DNA of 64,000 nt from Cellvibrionales bacterium (GTDB taxonomy: Bacteria; Pseudomonadota; Gammaproteobacteria; Pseudomonadales; UBA7239), in the NCBI GenBank assembly GCA_016713115.1, contig JADJPU010000001.1, forward strand, positions 992,001 to 1,056,000, given 5' to 3'. The first letter of the stretch is position 1. Every line of letters starts with the position of its first letter. This document shows, piece by piece, positions 29,425-37,295 of this stretch. The position numbers and the translations under genes are program-made. The notes below the pieces were generated by a model that saw only the letters and a list, made by a program, of their open reading frames with translations, was not told the origin of the DNA and made no database searches.

Positions 29425-30294
29425 TCAATCTGTCCTCAACAAATCCAGCAAGTATTCGCCGTAGCCGCTTTTCTTCAGCGGCTCCGCCAGTGTGCGCAAC
29501 TGTGTATCGTTGATCCATTTTTGGCGCCACGCCACTTCTTCGGGGCTGGCCATTTTCAAGCCTTGGCGGTGTTCAATGGTTTGTACAAATTGCGAGGCTT
29601 CCAACAAGGAATCGTGCGTGCCGGTATCCAACCACGCCGTGCCACGCCCCATGATCTCCACGCGCAAACTGCCGTTGTGCAAATAAATATTGTTGAGATC
29701 GGTAATTTCTAATTCACCGCGCGCCGAAGGTTTAATCGACTGCGCGTGTTTCACCACTTGGTTGTCATAAAAATACAAACCCGTCACCGCGTAGCGCGAT
29801 TTAGGTTTAGCGGGTTTTTCTTCCAGACTGATGGCTTTGCCGTCTTGATCAAACTCCACCACGCCAAAACGCTCTGGGTCTTTCACTTGATAGGCAAACA
29901 CCGTGGCACCGCTCTGCTGCGTGGCGGCCTGCTGCAAATTGCGTGAGAAATGTTCGCCAAAAAACAAGTTGTCGCCCAACACCAGCGCGCAGGCATCATC
30001 GCCAATAAACTCTTTGCCGATTAAAAATGCTTGCGCCAAACCATCGGGACTGGGCTGCACGGCGTACTGCAAGGAGATGCCCCAGCGCGCGCCATCGCCG
30101 AGCAGTTCTTGAAAACGCGGTGTGTCTTGCGGTGTAGAGATCACCAAAATATCTTTGATACCCGCCAGCATTAAAGTTGTCAGTGGGTAGTAAATCATCG
30201 GCTTGTCGTAAATCGGCAATAACTGTTTGGAAATTGCCAAGGTCACTGGATGTAAACGCGTACCGGAACCGCCCGCTAAAATAATGCCTTTCAT
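29425..30294 (-). CDS. rfbA: Glucose-1-phosphate thymidylyltransferase
   Basis: Makes dTDP-glucose from glucose-1-phosphate and dTTP, entry step of dTDP-rhamnose synthesis. Seen: nucleotidyltransferase motif GGSGTRLHP at residues 8-16, KPMIYYPL near 31, and EKPAKPKS. 289 residues, standard. The TGA stop overlaps the rfbC start. Second gene of the operon, 19 bases after rfbB. Confidence 0.96.
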   Translation of the reverse strand: MKGIILAGGSGTRLHPVTLAISKQLLPIYDKPMIYYPLTTLMLAGIKDILVISTPQDTPRFQELLGDGARWGISLQYAVQPSPDGLAQAFLIGKEFIGDDACALVLGDNLFFGEHFSRNLQQAATQQSGATVFAYQVKDPERFGVVEFDQDGKAISLEEKPAKPKSRYAVTGLYFYDNQVVKHAQSIKPSARGELEITDLNNIYLHNGSLRVEIMGRGTAWLDTGTHDSLLEASQFVQTIEHRQGLKMASPEEVAWRQKWINDTQLRTLAEPLKKSGYGEYLLDLLRTD

Positions 30295-30313
30295 GTTTTT
30301 GTCTCCTACAAAA

Positions 30314-31375
30314 CTATTCGCCTAAACCCAAACGCTGCATTTGATAACTGCCGTCCAATACATGCTGCCACCACGCGGCATTATCCAAATACCAGCGCAC
30401 AGTTTTGCGTATGCCACTGTCAAAAGTTTCTTCCGGTTGCCAACCCAATTCTCGCTGAATTTTGCTGGCATCAATGGCGTAGCGCACATCGTGGCCAGGG
30501 CGATCTGCCACATGGGTAATTAAATCGCGGTAGTGCGCCACGCCCGCTGGTTTTTCGGGGCGCATTTCTTCTAGCAGCGCGCAAATGGTTTGCACCACTT
30601 CGATATTTTGTTTTTCATTGTGACCACCGATGTTGTAGGTTTCGCCGATCACACCCTCTTTTGCCACTTTGTACAGCGCGCGTGCGTGATCGTCGACAAA
30701 TAACCAATCGCGCACTTGATTGCCTTTGCCGTAAATCGGCAGCGGCTTGCCGGCGAGCGCATTCAAAATCACTAGCGGAATTAATTTTTCTGGGAAGTGA
30801 TACGGGCCGTAATTGTTAGAGCAATTGGTGACAACGGTAGGCAGGCCGTAGGTTTCATGCCAAGCGCGCACCAAGTGATCGGAAGAGGCTTTGCTAGCGG
30901 AGTAAGGTGAGTTGGGCGAGTATGGCGTCTCTTCGGTGAACAAGCCGGTGGCACCGAGCGCGCCGTACACTTCATCGGTAGAGATGTGGTGAAAGCGAAA
31001 CGCTGATTTTTTTTCTGCGTCTAGAGACAACCAAAACTGACGCGCCGCTTCCAACAAAGTGTAAGTGCCAACAATATTGGTTTCGATAAACGCGGCTGGC
31101 CCATCAATGGAGCGATCGACATGCGATTCCGCCGCCAAGTGCATCACGATCTGCGGTGCAAACTCGGCAAACACCGCATCCACAGCAGCGCGATCGCAAA
31201 TATCCACTTGGCGAAAATGATAGCGCGACGAATCTGCTACAGCCGTCAGTGATTCCAGATTACCTGCGTAGGTCAATTTATCGACATTGATCACCGTATC
31301 TTGCGTGTTTGCAATGATGTGGCGCACCACGGCCGAACCAATAAAGCCTGCGCCGCCGGTTACTAAAATATTCAC
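30314..31375 (-). CDS. rfbB: dTDP-glucose 4,6-dehydratase
   Basis: NAD-dependent dehydratase, second step of dTDP-rhamnose synthesis. Seen: NILVTGGAGFIGS, HLAAESHVDRS, STDEVYG, and the YSASKAS catalytic Tyr-Lys pair. I choose the GTG at 31375 (VNILVTGG) because AAGGAG lies about nine bases before it; longer in-frame starts would put non-conserved residues before the Rossmann fold. First gene of rfbBACD; products feed O-antigen or another rhamnose polymer. Confidence 0.94.
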   Translation of the reverse strand: MNILVTGGAGFIGSAVVRHIIANTQDTVINVDKLTYAGNLESLTAVADSSRYHFRQVDICDRAAVDAVFAEFAPQIVMHLAAESHVDRSIDGPAAFIETNIVGTYTLLEAARQFWLSLDAEKKSAFRFHHISTDEVYGALGATGLFTEETPYSPNSPYSASKASSDHLVRAWHETYGLPTVVTNCSNNYGPYHFPEKLIPLVILNALAGKPLPIYGKGNQVRDWLFVDDHARALYKVAKEGVIGETYNIGGHNEKQNIEVVQTICALLEEMRPEKPAGVAHYRDLITHVADRPGHDVRYAIDASKIQRELGWQPEETFDSGIRKTVRWYLDNAAWWQHVLDGSYQMQRLGLGE

Positions 31376-31519
31376 GGAATTTCTCTCCTTCATGAGCGCC
31401 AGCTGGCGCTGCGCATAGATCTGGCAACAAGCCTTCAATTATGGCATTTCAGCCTTGGGCTGTCAGCCGCAGGCATTACCCGTTAAGCTGCTCACCGTCT
31501 TTCAGCGCCAGTTTCAGCG

Positions 31520-32005
31520 ATGCAAAATCCACCGCCACAGCCTCGTTTTTCATTCACGCCAACGACAGTAGCCGAGTGGCTGCAGAAGCATGAATTTTTG
31601 CGATTTCTGGTCACCGGCACGATCAACACCGGTGCCTCGTGGGTGGTGTATTTAGTCGTCCGCCATCTCTTGGTTGCGCTACAGGTGCCACCCATCACGC
31701 TGACCACGAACCTTGCCATCGGCACTGACAAACTCGCCTTCACCGTTGCCTATGTGTTTGGTGTGGTGTTCACCTACTACATGAACTCGCGTTGGGTGTT
31801 TCGCGTGCAGATGAGCTGGCGCAGTTTTCTGCAATTTCCATCGGTGTATGTGGTGCAGTACAGCGTGGGCATTGTGTTAATGCATTTGCTGGTAGACCGT
31901 CTCGCCTTCCCCGTGGATTTCGCGCCACTGGCGGTTATTGTGTTGACGATGCCGGTGACTTTTGTGCTGTCACGCTTTGTATTGAAGCGTCATCCGGCGC
32001 GTTAA
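31520..32005 (+). CDS. GtrA family membrane protein
   Basis: 161 residues with four hydrophobic segments and the GtrA pattern (FLVTGTINTGASWVVY, VFTYYMNSRWVF, VLSRFVLKR). GtrA-like proteins are thought to help flip lipid-linked sugars across the inner membrane. It is divergent from the rfb operon, which suits a role in surface polysaccharide. The 3' end overlaps the fur stop by four bases on the other strand. Confidence 0.85.
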   Translation: MQNPPPQPRFSFTPTTVAEWLQKHEFLRFLVTGTINTGASWVVYLVVRHLLVALQVPPITLTTNLAIGTDKLAFTVAYVFGVVFTYYMNSRWVFRVQMSWRSFLQFPSVYVVQYSVGIVLMHLLVDRLAFPVDFAPLAVIVLTMPVTFVLSRFVLKRHPAR

Positions 32006-32412
32006 GCTTTTGGCCTGACATACAGCACCAAACTGTGCCCCACCAACTCAAAGCCGTGCGCTTCTGCCACTTCTTTTTGTAAGCGTTCGATTTCTTCGTT
32101 GTGAAACTCGACCACGGCACCGGTTTCTGAGCAGACCATATGGTCGTGGTGTTCGTCGCCGCGATGCAGTTCAAACACTGCATAACCACCGTCAAAATTG
32201 TGGCGCGTCACCAAGCCCGCGGTTTCAAATTGCGTCAGTACGCGGTAGACCGTGGCTAAACCCACATCTTCACCACTTTCCAACAAGTTCTTGTACACAT
32301 CTTCCGCGCTAAAGTGACGCTGGTCATTGTTCTCCAACATCTGCAAAATTTTGATGCGTGGCACCGTGACTTTGAGCCCTGCCTTGCGCAATTCCTGATT
32401 CTCGCCTGCCAT
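32002..32412 (-). CDS. fur: Ferric uptake regulator
   Basis: Fe2+-dependent repressor of iron-uptake genes. Seen in 136 residues: winged helix with LATVYRVLTQFETAGLV, and the metal-site block DEHHDHMVC. Only one Cys remains where the E. coli protein has CxxC (VCSETG), as in Pseudomonas Fur. Divergent from bamE, a gene order conserved in pseudomonads. Confidence 0.95.
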   Translation of the reverse strand: MAGENQELRKAGLKVTVPRIKILQMLENNDQRHFSAEDVYKNLLESGEDVGLATVYRVLTQFETAGLVTRHNFDGGYAVFELHRGDEHHDHMVCSETGAVVEFHNEEIERLQKEVAEAHGFELVGHSLVLYVRPKA

Positions 32413-32486
32413 GTCCCGCCCCTTCTAGCGCTTCCGACTATCGGGTATTATCGCCGCTCGCTGCAATCAGTGGAACCTTGCCACCC

Positions 32487-32921
32487 ATGCCCGTTTTGTT
32501 ACGCCATACCCTGACACGCCTGCTGCTGCCCTGTTTGTTGGCACTGTCTGTTGCAGCCTGCTCGTTCCCCGGCGTTTATCACTTGACCGTGCAGCAAGGC
32601 AATGTCGTTACCCAAGATATGGTCAACCAACTACAACCAGGCATGGACAAGCGCCAAGTGCGCTTTATTTTAGGTACGCCGCTGTTGATCGACAGCTTCG
32701 AAGACAATCGCTGGGATTATTTCTACTCGCTGAAGAACGGCAACAACGAATACTCACGCGAACGCTTGACGCTGTATTTCACCGAAGATGTATTGACCAA
32801 TATGCAGGGCAACTTCCGCCCAGAACAGGCCACAGCAGCCGTCAACCCAACGGACGCACAGCCTGATGAGCCAGAAGAAGAGGAAGACGAAGATTGGGAT
32901 ATCAGCAAGTGGTGGGATTAA
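32487..32921 (+). CDS. bamE: Outer-membrane assembly lipoprotein BamE
   Basis: Lipoprotein of the BAM complex that inserts beta-barrel proteins (also called OmlA/SmpA). Seen in ~144 residues: signal peptide with lipobox VAAC, then QQGNVVTQDMVNQLQPGM and RFILGTPL, followed by DRWDYFY-like NRWDYFYS, and an acidic tail rich in Glu/Asp. The ATG at 32487 is preferred to the TTG three codons upstream because it fits the signal peptide. Converges on rnfH with a four-base overlap. Confidence 0.94.
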   Translation: MPVLLRHTLTRLLLPCLLALSVAACSFPGVYHLTVQQGNVVTQDMVNQLQPGMDKRQVRFILGTPLLIDSFEDNRWDYFYSLKNGNNEYSRERLTLYFTEDVLTNMQGNFRPEQATAAVNPTDAQPDEPEEEEDEDWDISKWWD

Positions 32922-33208
32922 ACCCGCACTTTAGCGGCGCGCTGCCGCCGCGCTTCTTTCGGATCTAGCAACAGCGGGCGATACAGCTCCACCCTGTCAC
33001 CCTCCGCCAACACATAGTCATCGCTCACCAACTGGCTATAGATGCCTAGCGCGAGGCTCGCCATCTCAAGCGCGGGAAATTCTGCCGCCATCTCTGAGCG
33101 CTCTACCGCTTCTCGCGCCGTACAACCCACAGGCACCGCCAAGGCTTTCACCACCTGCTGCTCCGGCAGGGCGCAGGCCACTTCTATATTTATCATCGCT
33201 GCGCTCAT
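32918..33208 (-). CDS. rnfH: RnfH family ubiquitin-like protein
   Basis: 96-residue beta-grasp protein of the RnfH (UPF0125/RatB) family, function unclear. Seen: IEVACALPEQQ near the start and the family end block GDRVELYRPLLLDPKEARRQRA. I start at the ATG at 33208, which overlaps the ratA stop (ATGA). Conserved partner of ratA. Confidence 0.9.
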   Translation of the reverse strand: MSAAMINIEVACALPEQQVVKALAVPVGCTAREAVERSEMAAEFPALEMASLALGIYSQLVSDDYVLAEGDRVELYRPLLLDPKEARRQRAAKVRV

Positions 33209-33651
33209 GCTGTTGCTCCCAGTTGGCTGTGCGCGCGACGGCACAAGGCATCCACCAAATTCACCGCCACGCTCTCGAACAATTTGCCGGCGGCGAGACT
33301 GGCGAGCTTGCCGTCCAACTCGAAACGCAAATCCAGCGACACCTTGCAGGCCTCCGGCGCCAGCGCCAGAAATTGCCAGCGGCCTGAGAGCGCGGTGAAA
33401 GGGCCTTCTAACAATTCCATGTCGATACTCTGCGGCCGCTGCAAACGATTGCGCGTGGCAAAGGCCTGCGTGATGCCCGCGCGACTCAGTTCCAACCTTG
33501 CCTCCACAATTTCTGGCGTGGATAACAGCACCGTCGCCGCCACGCAGCCGTCCATGTACTGCGGATACGCAGCAATATCGTTGACGAGATCAAACAACTG
33601 TTCCGCGGCATACGGCAGCAGGGCTGTTTTGGCGATGCGAGTGACGGGCAT
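33205..33651 (-). CDS. ratA: RatA/COQ10-type START-domain protein
   Basis: 148 residues of the polyketide-cyclase/START fold. RatA was described as an anti-association factor for ribosomes in E. coli; homologues bind ubiquinone. Seen: LFDLVNDIAAYPQYMDGC near residue 20, RLELSRAGI, and LWKF-like GRWQFLAL, then LRFELDGKL. Coupled to rnfH by a four-base overlap and divergent from smpB, as in pseudomonads. Confidence 0.9.
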   Translation of the reverse strand: MPVTRIAKTALLPYAAEQLFDLVNDIAAYPQYMDGCVAATVLLSTPEIVEARLELSRAGITQAFATRNRLQRPQSIDMELLEGPFTALSGRWQFLALAPEACKVSLDLRFELDGKLASLAAGKLFESVAVNLVDALCRRAHSQLGATA

Positions 33652-33728
33652 AACAAATCCGCGAAATCATGTTGCGAGTGACGCGCTCATTCTAACGAAC
33701 CGCAGCATCCTGCACCTATAATGCCGCC

Positions 33729-34202
33729 ATGAAAAAAGCAAACAGCAAAGACAACGGCGGCACCATCGCGCTCAACAAAAAAGCGCGCCACGACTATTTC
33801 ATTCAGGATCGCTACGAAGCCGGCATCGCTCTGCAAGGCTGGGAAGTGAAGAGCCTGCGCGCGGGCAAATGCCAACTCGTGGATTCTTATGTGCTGCTGA
33901 AAGGCGGCGAGGCATTTTTGCTCGGCGCGCACATCTCGCCGCTGCAAAGTGTCTCCACCCACTTCGTCACCGATCCGGCACGCACGCGCAAATTGTTGTT
34001 AAAAGATCGCGAGCTGGCGGATATTTTTGCCGCCGTGCAGCAGAAAGGTCACACCTGTGTCTGCACCGCGATGTACTGGAAACGCCATCTGGTGAAATGT
34101 GAAATCGCACTTGCCAAAGGCAAAGCGGAACACGACAAGCGCGAAGTCGAAAAAGAAAAAGATTGGCAGCGTGAAAAACAGCGCTTGATGGCGGCGCAGT
34201 AG
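33729..34202 (+). CDS. smpB: SsrA-binding protein SmpB
   Basis: SmpB delivers tmRNA to stalled ribosomes (trans-translation). Seen in 157 residues: NKKARHDYFIQDRYEAGI, LQGWEVKSLRAGK, DSYV, and a basic helical tail (KEKDWQREKQRLM). I see no tmRNA gene directly downstream, where it sometimes lies. Conserved chromosomal synteny stops after this gene. Confidence 0.96.
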   Translation: MKKANSKDNGGTIALNKKARHDYFIQDRYEAGIALQGWEVKSLRAGKCQLVDSYVLLKGGEAFLLGAHISPLQSVSTHFVTDPARTRKLLLKDRELADIFAAVQQKGHTCVCTAMYWKRHLVKCEIALAKGKAEHDKREVEKEKDWQREKQRLMAAQ

Positions 34203-34239
34203 GCGGGCATTTCGCCTCGCCTATAGGGAAATCACAACT

Positions 34240-34256
34240 GTTGTCTTGTTGACAAC
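34240..34256. promoter_or_regulatory. Perfect 6-bp palindrome upstream of tumE
   Basis: GTTGTC-TTGTT-GACAAC, 18 bases before the tumE start, with further GTTGT near 34266. A likely operator for the DNA-binding antitoxin, by position and symmetry only. Confidence 0.4.
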
Positions 34257-34274
34257 AAACAGGGATGTTGTAGC

Positions 34275-34580
34275 ATGAACAACACAAGAGTGCTGCCGCT
34301 GTTTAACGAGCGGATACGTTATTTTGAAACCGCTTTCGCACAAATTGTCGTGTGGCAATTATTGCATCCATTGCGCGGCAGCCAGCATTGCTACAAATAC
34401 CGACTCGCTTATGTCGTCAATGAAACTTGCGTGTTGCGTTATGACAACGAAAGCGGGAAAGGCGATCACCGTCATTACGGTACAACAGAAACAGATTATG
34501 TATTTACAGAGTTGGCGCAGCTATTGGCCGACTTTGCAGCAGATATAGCGAGGTGGAACCATGAAAACAATCTTGTTTGA
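34275..34580 (+). CDS. TumE-family toxin (DUF6516)
   Basis: 101 residues matching the TumE toxin family of type II toxin-antitoxin pairs. Seen: YRLAYVVNETCVLRYDNESGKGDHRHYG, the conserved core of the family (YDNxxGKGDHRH), and YVFTELAQLLADFAADI. The following antitoxin gene overlaps by 20 bases, the usual TumE-TumA order. The toxic activity is not visible in the sequence. Confidence 0.82.
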   Translation: MNNTRVLPLFNERIRYFETAFAQIVVWQLLHPLRGSQHCYKYRLAYVVNETCVLRYDNESGKGDHRHYGTTETDYVFTELAQLLADFAADIARWNHENNLV

Positions 34581-34911
34581 AGTTGCCACACCAGCCACGG
34601 CCATGCACAACCTCATCCGTGCTGCCAAATCCAACACTGGGCAGCGTCAGGCGCGCATCACTTTTCCTTCCGCCGCAGACATGGCACGCATTCTGACGCC
34701 AACACGCTGGACTATTGTTGAAACCTTAACCGGCAACGAACCACTGGGCGTGCGCGAACTGGCAAGGCGCACCGCGCGCGATGTAAAAGGCGTTCACACA
34801 GATGCCAATGCACTCGTCGCCGCTGGCATTATTGATCGCACAGCAGATGGAAAATATTCATTTCCATTTAACAAAGTCAAAGTACGATTTGAGCTGCATG
34901 CCGCTGCTTGA
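34561..34911 (+). CDS. TumA-like antitoxin, HVO_A0114-type DNA-binding protein
   Basis: 116 residues with a MarR-like winged helix (RWTIVETLTGNEPLGVRELARRTARDVKGVHTDANALVAAGII). Antitoxins of TumE systems belong to this group. Start overlaps tumE by 20 bases. It would neutralise the toxin and bind the palindrome at 34240 (inference). Confidence 0.8.
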   Translation: MKTILFEVATPATAMHNLIRAAKSNTGQRQARITFPSAADMARILTPTRWTIVETLTGNEPLGVRELARRTARDVKGVHTDANALVAAGIIDRTADGKYSFPFNKVKVRFELHAAA

Positions 34912-35011
34912 TACTATCAACGCGCGCAGCATGAACCAAAATATGGCGCACATAGTAAATAATGCACCGTATAAATACAGTTACATTTTCTCTTGAAGAG
35001 GGGAGAGTCGC

Positions 35012-35722
35012 ACGAGAACAAGATATTTATTACTGATGCTCGTCGTTATTATTTCTGGCCGCGCAAATCCTTATACAAAGTTTTATACAGATTGGACAAA
35101 AGACATCACGCTACAAAATATTGAGCCATTGGTTGGCGATCCGCAATTAACAAGGGGAACAGACCAAAAGAAGGACTTTGAAAATATGGCTGAAAATGGG
35201 TATGTCATGCTCGGATATACATCATTTAGTGGCGCCGATGTAGATGAGGAAGATGCAATAAAACAAGCAAAGAAAATTAATGCATCAAAGGCAATAGTGT
35301 ACAAAACCTATACGAATAGCGTATCTGGTACAACACGAATAACAACACCAACAACTCAAACATCAAGAACAAACTTAAGTGGCAGTGTATACGGTGGCGC
35401 AGGTTATGCGGCATATAGCGGCACAGGCACTACAACAACCTATGGATCAAGAACCACATATGTTCCTTACACTATAGACAGATACGACTATTTTGCTTCT
35501 TATTGGGCCAGGGCTAAAAAATTCAGGTTAGGAACTTATGTAACTGACCTTGATGCAGATAAACGAGCAGAAATTAAAAGCAATAAGGGCGTAGTTATTA
35601 GTGCTGTAGTGAAAGGCAGCCCTGCATATAACGCTGATATTTTTAAAGGAGATATACTCAAAAAAATTGGCGATGTAGACATTTATGATACAGAAAAATA
35701 CACGCAGGCAATTGATAAATAT
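35012..35722 (+). pseudogene. Decayed PDZ-domain lipoprotein, truncated by IS
   Basis: The frame reads ~235 residues and stops inside the IS3-family element that begins at 35723. Seen: a hydrophobic leader ending in ISGRANP where a lipobox ISGC would be expected (CGC for TGC), a middle rich in Thr/Ser/Gly/Tyr, and the first part of a PDZ domain (GVVISAVVKGSPAYNADIFKGDIL). GAGGGGAG at 34998 would serve an initiation codon at 35012, but that codon is ACG, so the natural ATG looks lost; the first ATG (35036) is inside the leader. Two T-to-C changes plus the truncation point to a dead gene. Confidence 0.7.
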
Positions 35723-35793
35723 GGTAATCCCCCCTAAAAACCACCGGCTTCAAAAGTAGAAAATTCTCGTAACATGACCCGAGGAGGTTCTAC

Positions 35794-36633
35794 ATGCGCA
35801 CATCGAAGTTTACCGACAGCCAGATCATGGCGATTTTGAAGCAGGCCGAGGGCGGCACACCTGTTCCGGCGCTGTGTCGCGAGCACAACATCAGCAGCGC
35901 GACGTTTTATAAATGGCGAGCACGCTTTGGTGGCATGGATGTGTCGCTGATGGCGCGTCTGAAGGAGCTGGAAGACGAAAACCGCCGCTTGAAGAAGATG
36001 TACGCCGAGGAGAAGCTGAAGGCAGAGATTGTGCAGGAGGCGCTCACAAAAGTGGTGAGGCCATCTCAGCGCAAAGAGATGGCCCAGCGTGCGGTGACGG
36101 AAAACCGTGTCAGCATTCGCGTGGCGTGTCAGGCGTTTGCTATTAGCGAAAGTTGTTATCGGTATGAAGCCAAGCTGTCTGATGAAAATGCTGAGATTGC
36201 TGACTGGTTGATCCGCTTGACGAACAACCAAAAGAACTGGGGCTTTGGTTTGTGTTATCTGTTTTTGCGCAACGTCAAAGGTTTTGCTTGGAACCACAAG
36301 CGCGTGTATCGCATTTATCGCGAGTTGGAATTAAACCTCCGCATCAAGCCGAAAAAGCGCATTGTTCGTGAGAAACCGCTGCTATTGTCGGTGCCAACAA
36401 CGATCAACACATCGTGGTCGATGGATTTTATGCACGACAGTTTGAGCAATGGGCGCGCCTACCGTTTGTTCAATGTGATTGATGATTTCAATCGTGAAGC
36501 CTTGGGCATGGAAATTGATTTTTCACTGCCGTCTTTGCGCGTGATACGCACACTGAATCAGATCATCGAGTGGCGAGGTGCACCGCAAAAATTCGCTGCG
36601 ACAATGGGCCGGAGTACATCAGCCATACACTGA
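35794..36633 (+). CDS. IS3-family transposase, first frame (OrfA fused to OrfB start)
   Basis: 279 residues: N-terminal HTH and leucine-zipper region of OrfA (KFTDSQIMAILKQAEGG, ENRRLKKMYAEEKLK) running straight into OrfB (SISRVACQAF-like SIRVACQAFAISESCYRY, then SWSMDFMHDSL with the first catalytic Asp). In this copy the A-run at the OrfA/OrfB junction has four A, giving a fusion; copy 2 has five. The frame is lost after a run of five A before the second catalytic Asp. Confidence 0.85.
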   Translation: MRTSKFTDSQIMAILKQAEGGTPVPALCREHNISSATFYKWRARFGGMDVSLMARLKELEDENRRLKKMYAEEKLKAEIVQEALTKVVRPSQRKEMAQRAVTENRVSIRVACQAFAISESCYRYEAKLSDENAEIADWLIRLTNNQKNWGFGLCYLFLRNVKGFAWNHKRVYRIYRELELNLRIKPKKRIVREKPLLLSVPTTINTSWSMDFMHDSLSNGRAYRLFNVIDDFNREALGMEIDFSLPSLRVIRTLNQIIEWRGAPQKFAATMGRSTSAIH

Positions 36634-36914
36634 AGCACTGGGCAGAACAGCGCGGTATTTGCATTGAATTTATTGAGCCGGGTAACCCGCAGCAAAATGC
36701 GTATATTGAGCGTTACAACCGCACGGTGCGCTATGAGTGGCTGGGGCAATACCTGTTTGATTCGTTAGATGAAGTGCGAGATGTTGCCACGCGCTGGCTC
36801 TGGACTTACAACCATGAACGGCCGAACATGGGCATCGGCGGCATCACCCCGATGCAAAAACTGGCGCGAGCGGCGCGATGGCTGTGCACTTGTGGACAAC
36901 ACCGCACGCGGTGA
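36570..36914 (+). CDS. IS3-family transposase, C-terminal frame
   Basis: Remaining part of the DDE domain in the -1 frame relative to the preceding ORF: KIRCDNGPEYISH (second Asp), NPQQNAYIERYNRTVR (catalytic Glu), then YNHERPNMGIGG. Full transposase requires a -1 frame change at the A-run near 36587, or the element is inactive. The ATG at 36570 is not necessarily used. Confidence 0.75.
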   Translation: MARCTAKIRCDNGPEYISHTLKHWAEQRGICIEFIEPGNPQQNAYIERYNRTVRYEWLGQYLFDSLDEVRDVATRWLWTYNHERPNMGIGGITPMQKLARAARWLCTCGQHRTR

Positions 36915-37004
36915 TTGCCCACAGGGCGCACAGCACAACGACCACATCAAACCAGATGGCCAAACGTTCTACTTTTGAGAACGGTGAAAAATGGGGGGAT
37001 TACC

Positions 37005-37154
37005 TTATCAGCAACAGCCTTAGTGCTATCTTCTGCCATTGATCACTACGACAAAAGAAACAATGAGCCACTTTATAAAAGCATCAGAGTATGGACGCCA
37101 ATTATTTATATAATTTCTATGTTTATAGCCGTGGTATTAGAACATGAACTGTAA
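37005..37154 (+). pseudogene. 3' fragment of an integron cassette gene
   Basis: After the IS tip the frame encodes 49 residues (SSAIDHYDKRNNEPLY, then one hydrophobic segment, ending LEHEL) followed at once by the first attC. The DHYDKR-NE block recurs in the membrane protein at 42673, so this is the C-terminal end of a related membrane protein whose 5' part was lost at the IS. Confidence 0.65.
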
Positions 37155-37159
37155 TTGGC

Positions 37160-37273
37160 ATATAACAAGTCGCTCAAGCTCGCTCGTTTTACTCGCTGGA
37201 CAGCTTCAGTCGGCGCATTTGCTTCGCAAATTGTATGCGCCGTCTTTCGCTGCCGCTTAGCTCTGCGTTAGGA
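37160..37273 (+). other. attC site 1 (rightward), 114 bp
   Basis: Cores ATATAAC / GTTAGGA around the family sequence AACAAGTCGCTCAAG and a central hairpin. First recognisable attC of the array. Belongs to the truncated cassette on its left. Confidence 0.88.
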
Positions 37274-37295
37274 CTCTATACGGAGAAAAATTGAA

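Larger units (their letters stand above)
35723..37004 (+). mobile_element. IS3-family insertion sequence, copy 1
   Basis: 1282 bases bounded by imperfect ~39-base inverted repeats with identical 12-base tips (GGTAATCCCCCC). Nearly identical to copies 2 and 3. No matching target duplication: flanks are AAATAT and TTATCA, so it took part in a rearrangement. Left flank is the PDZ lipoprotein gene; right flank is the 3' end of a cassette gene. Confidence 0.93.

Noticed and set aside
28835..29530. 231-residue version of RfbC
   Set aside because: The first 36 residues lie within rfbA and do not match the family, which starts at MKVIET.
34200..34275. tmRNA gene or strong terminator after smpB
   Set aside because: The gap is too short for ssrA and shows only a weak GGCG/CGCC pairing without a U-run.
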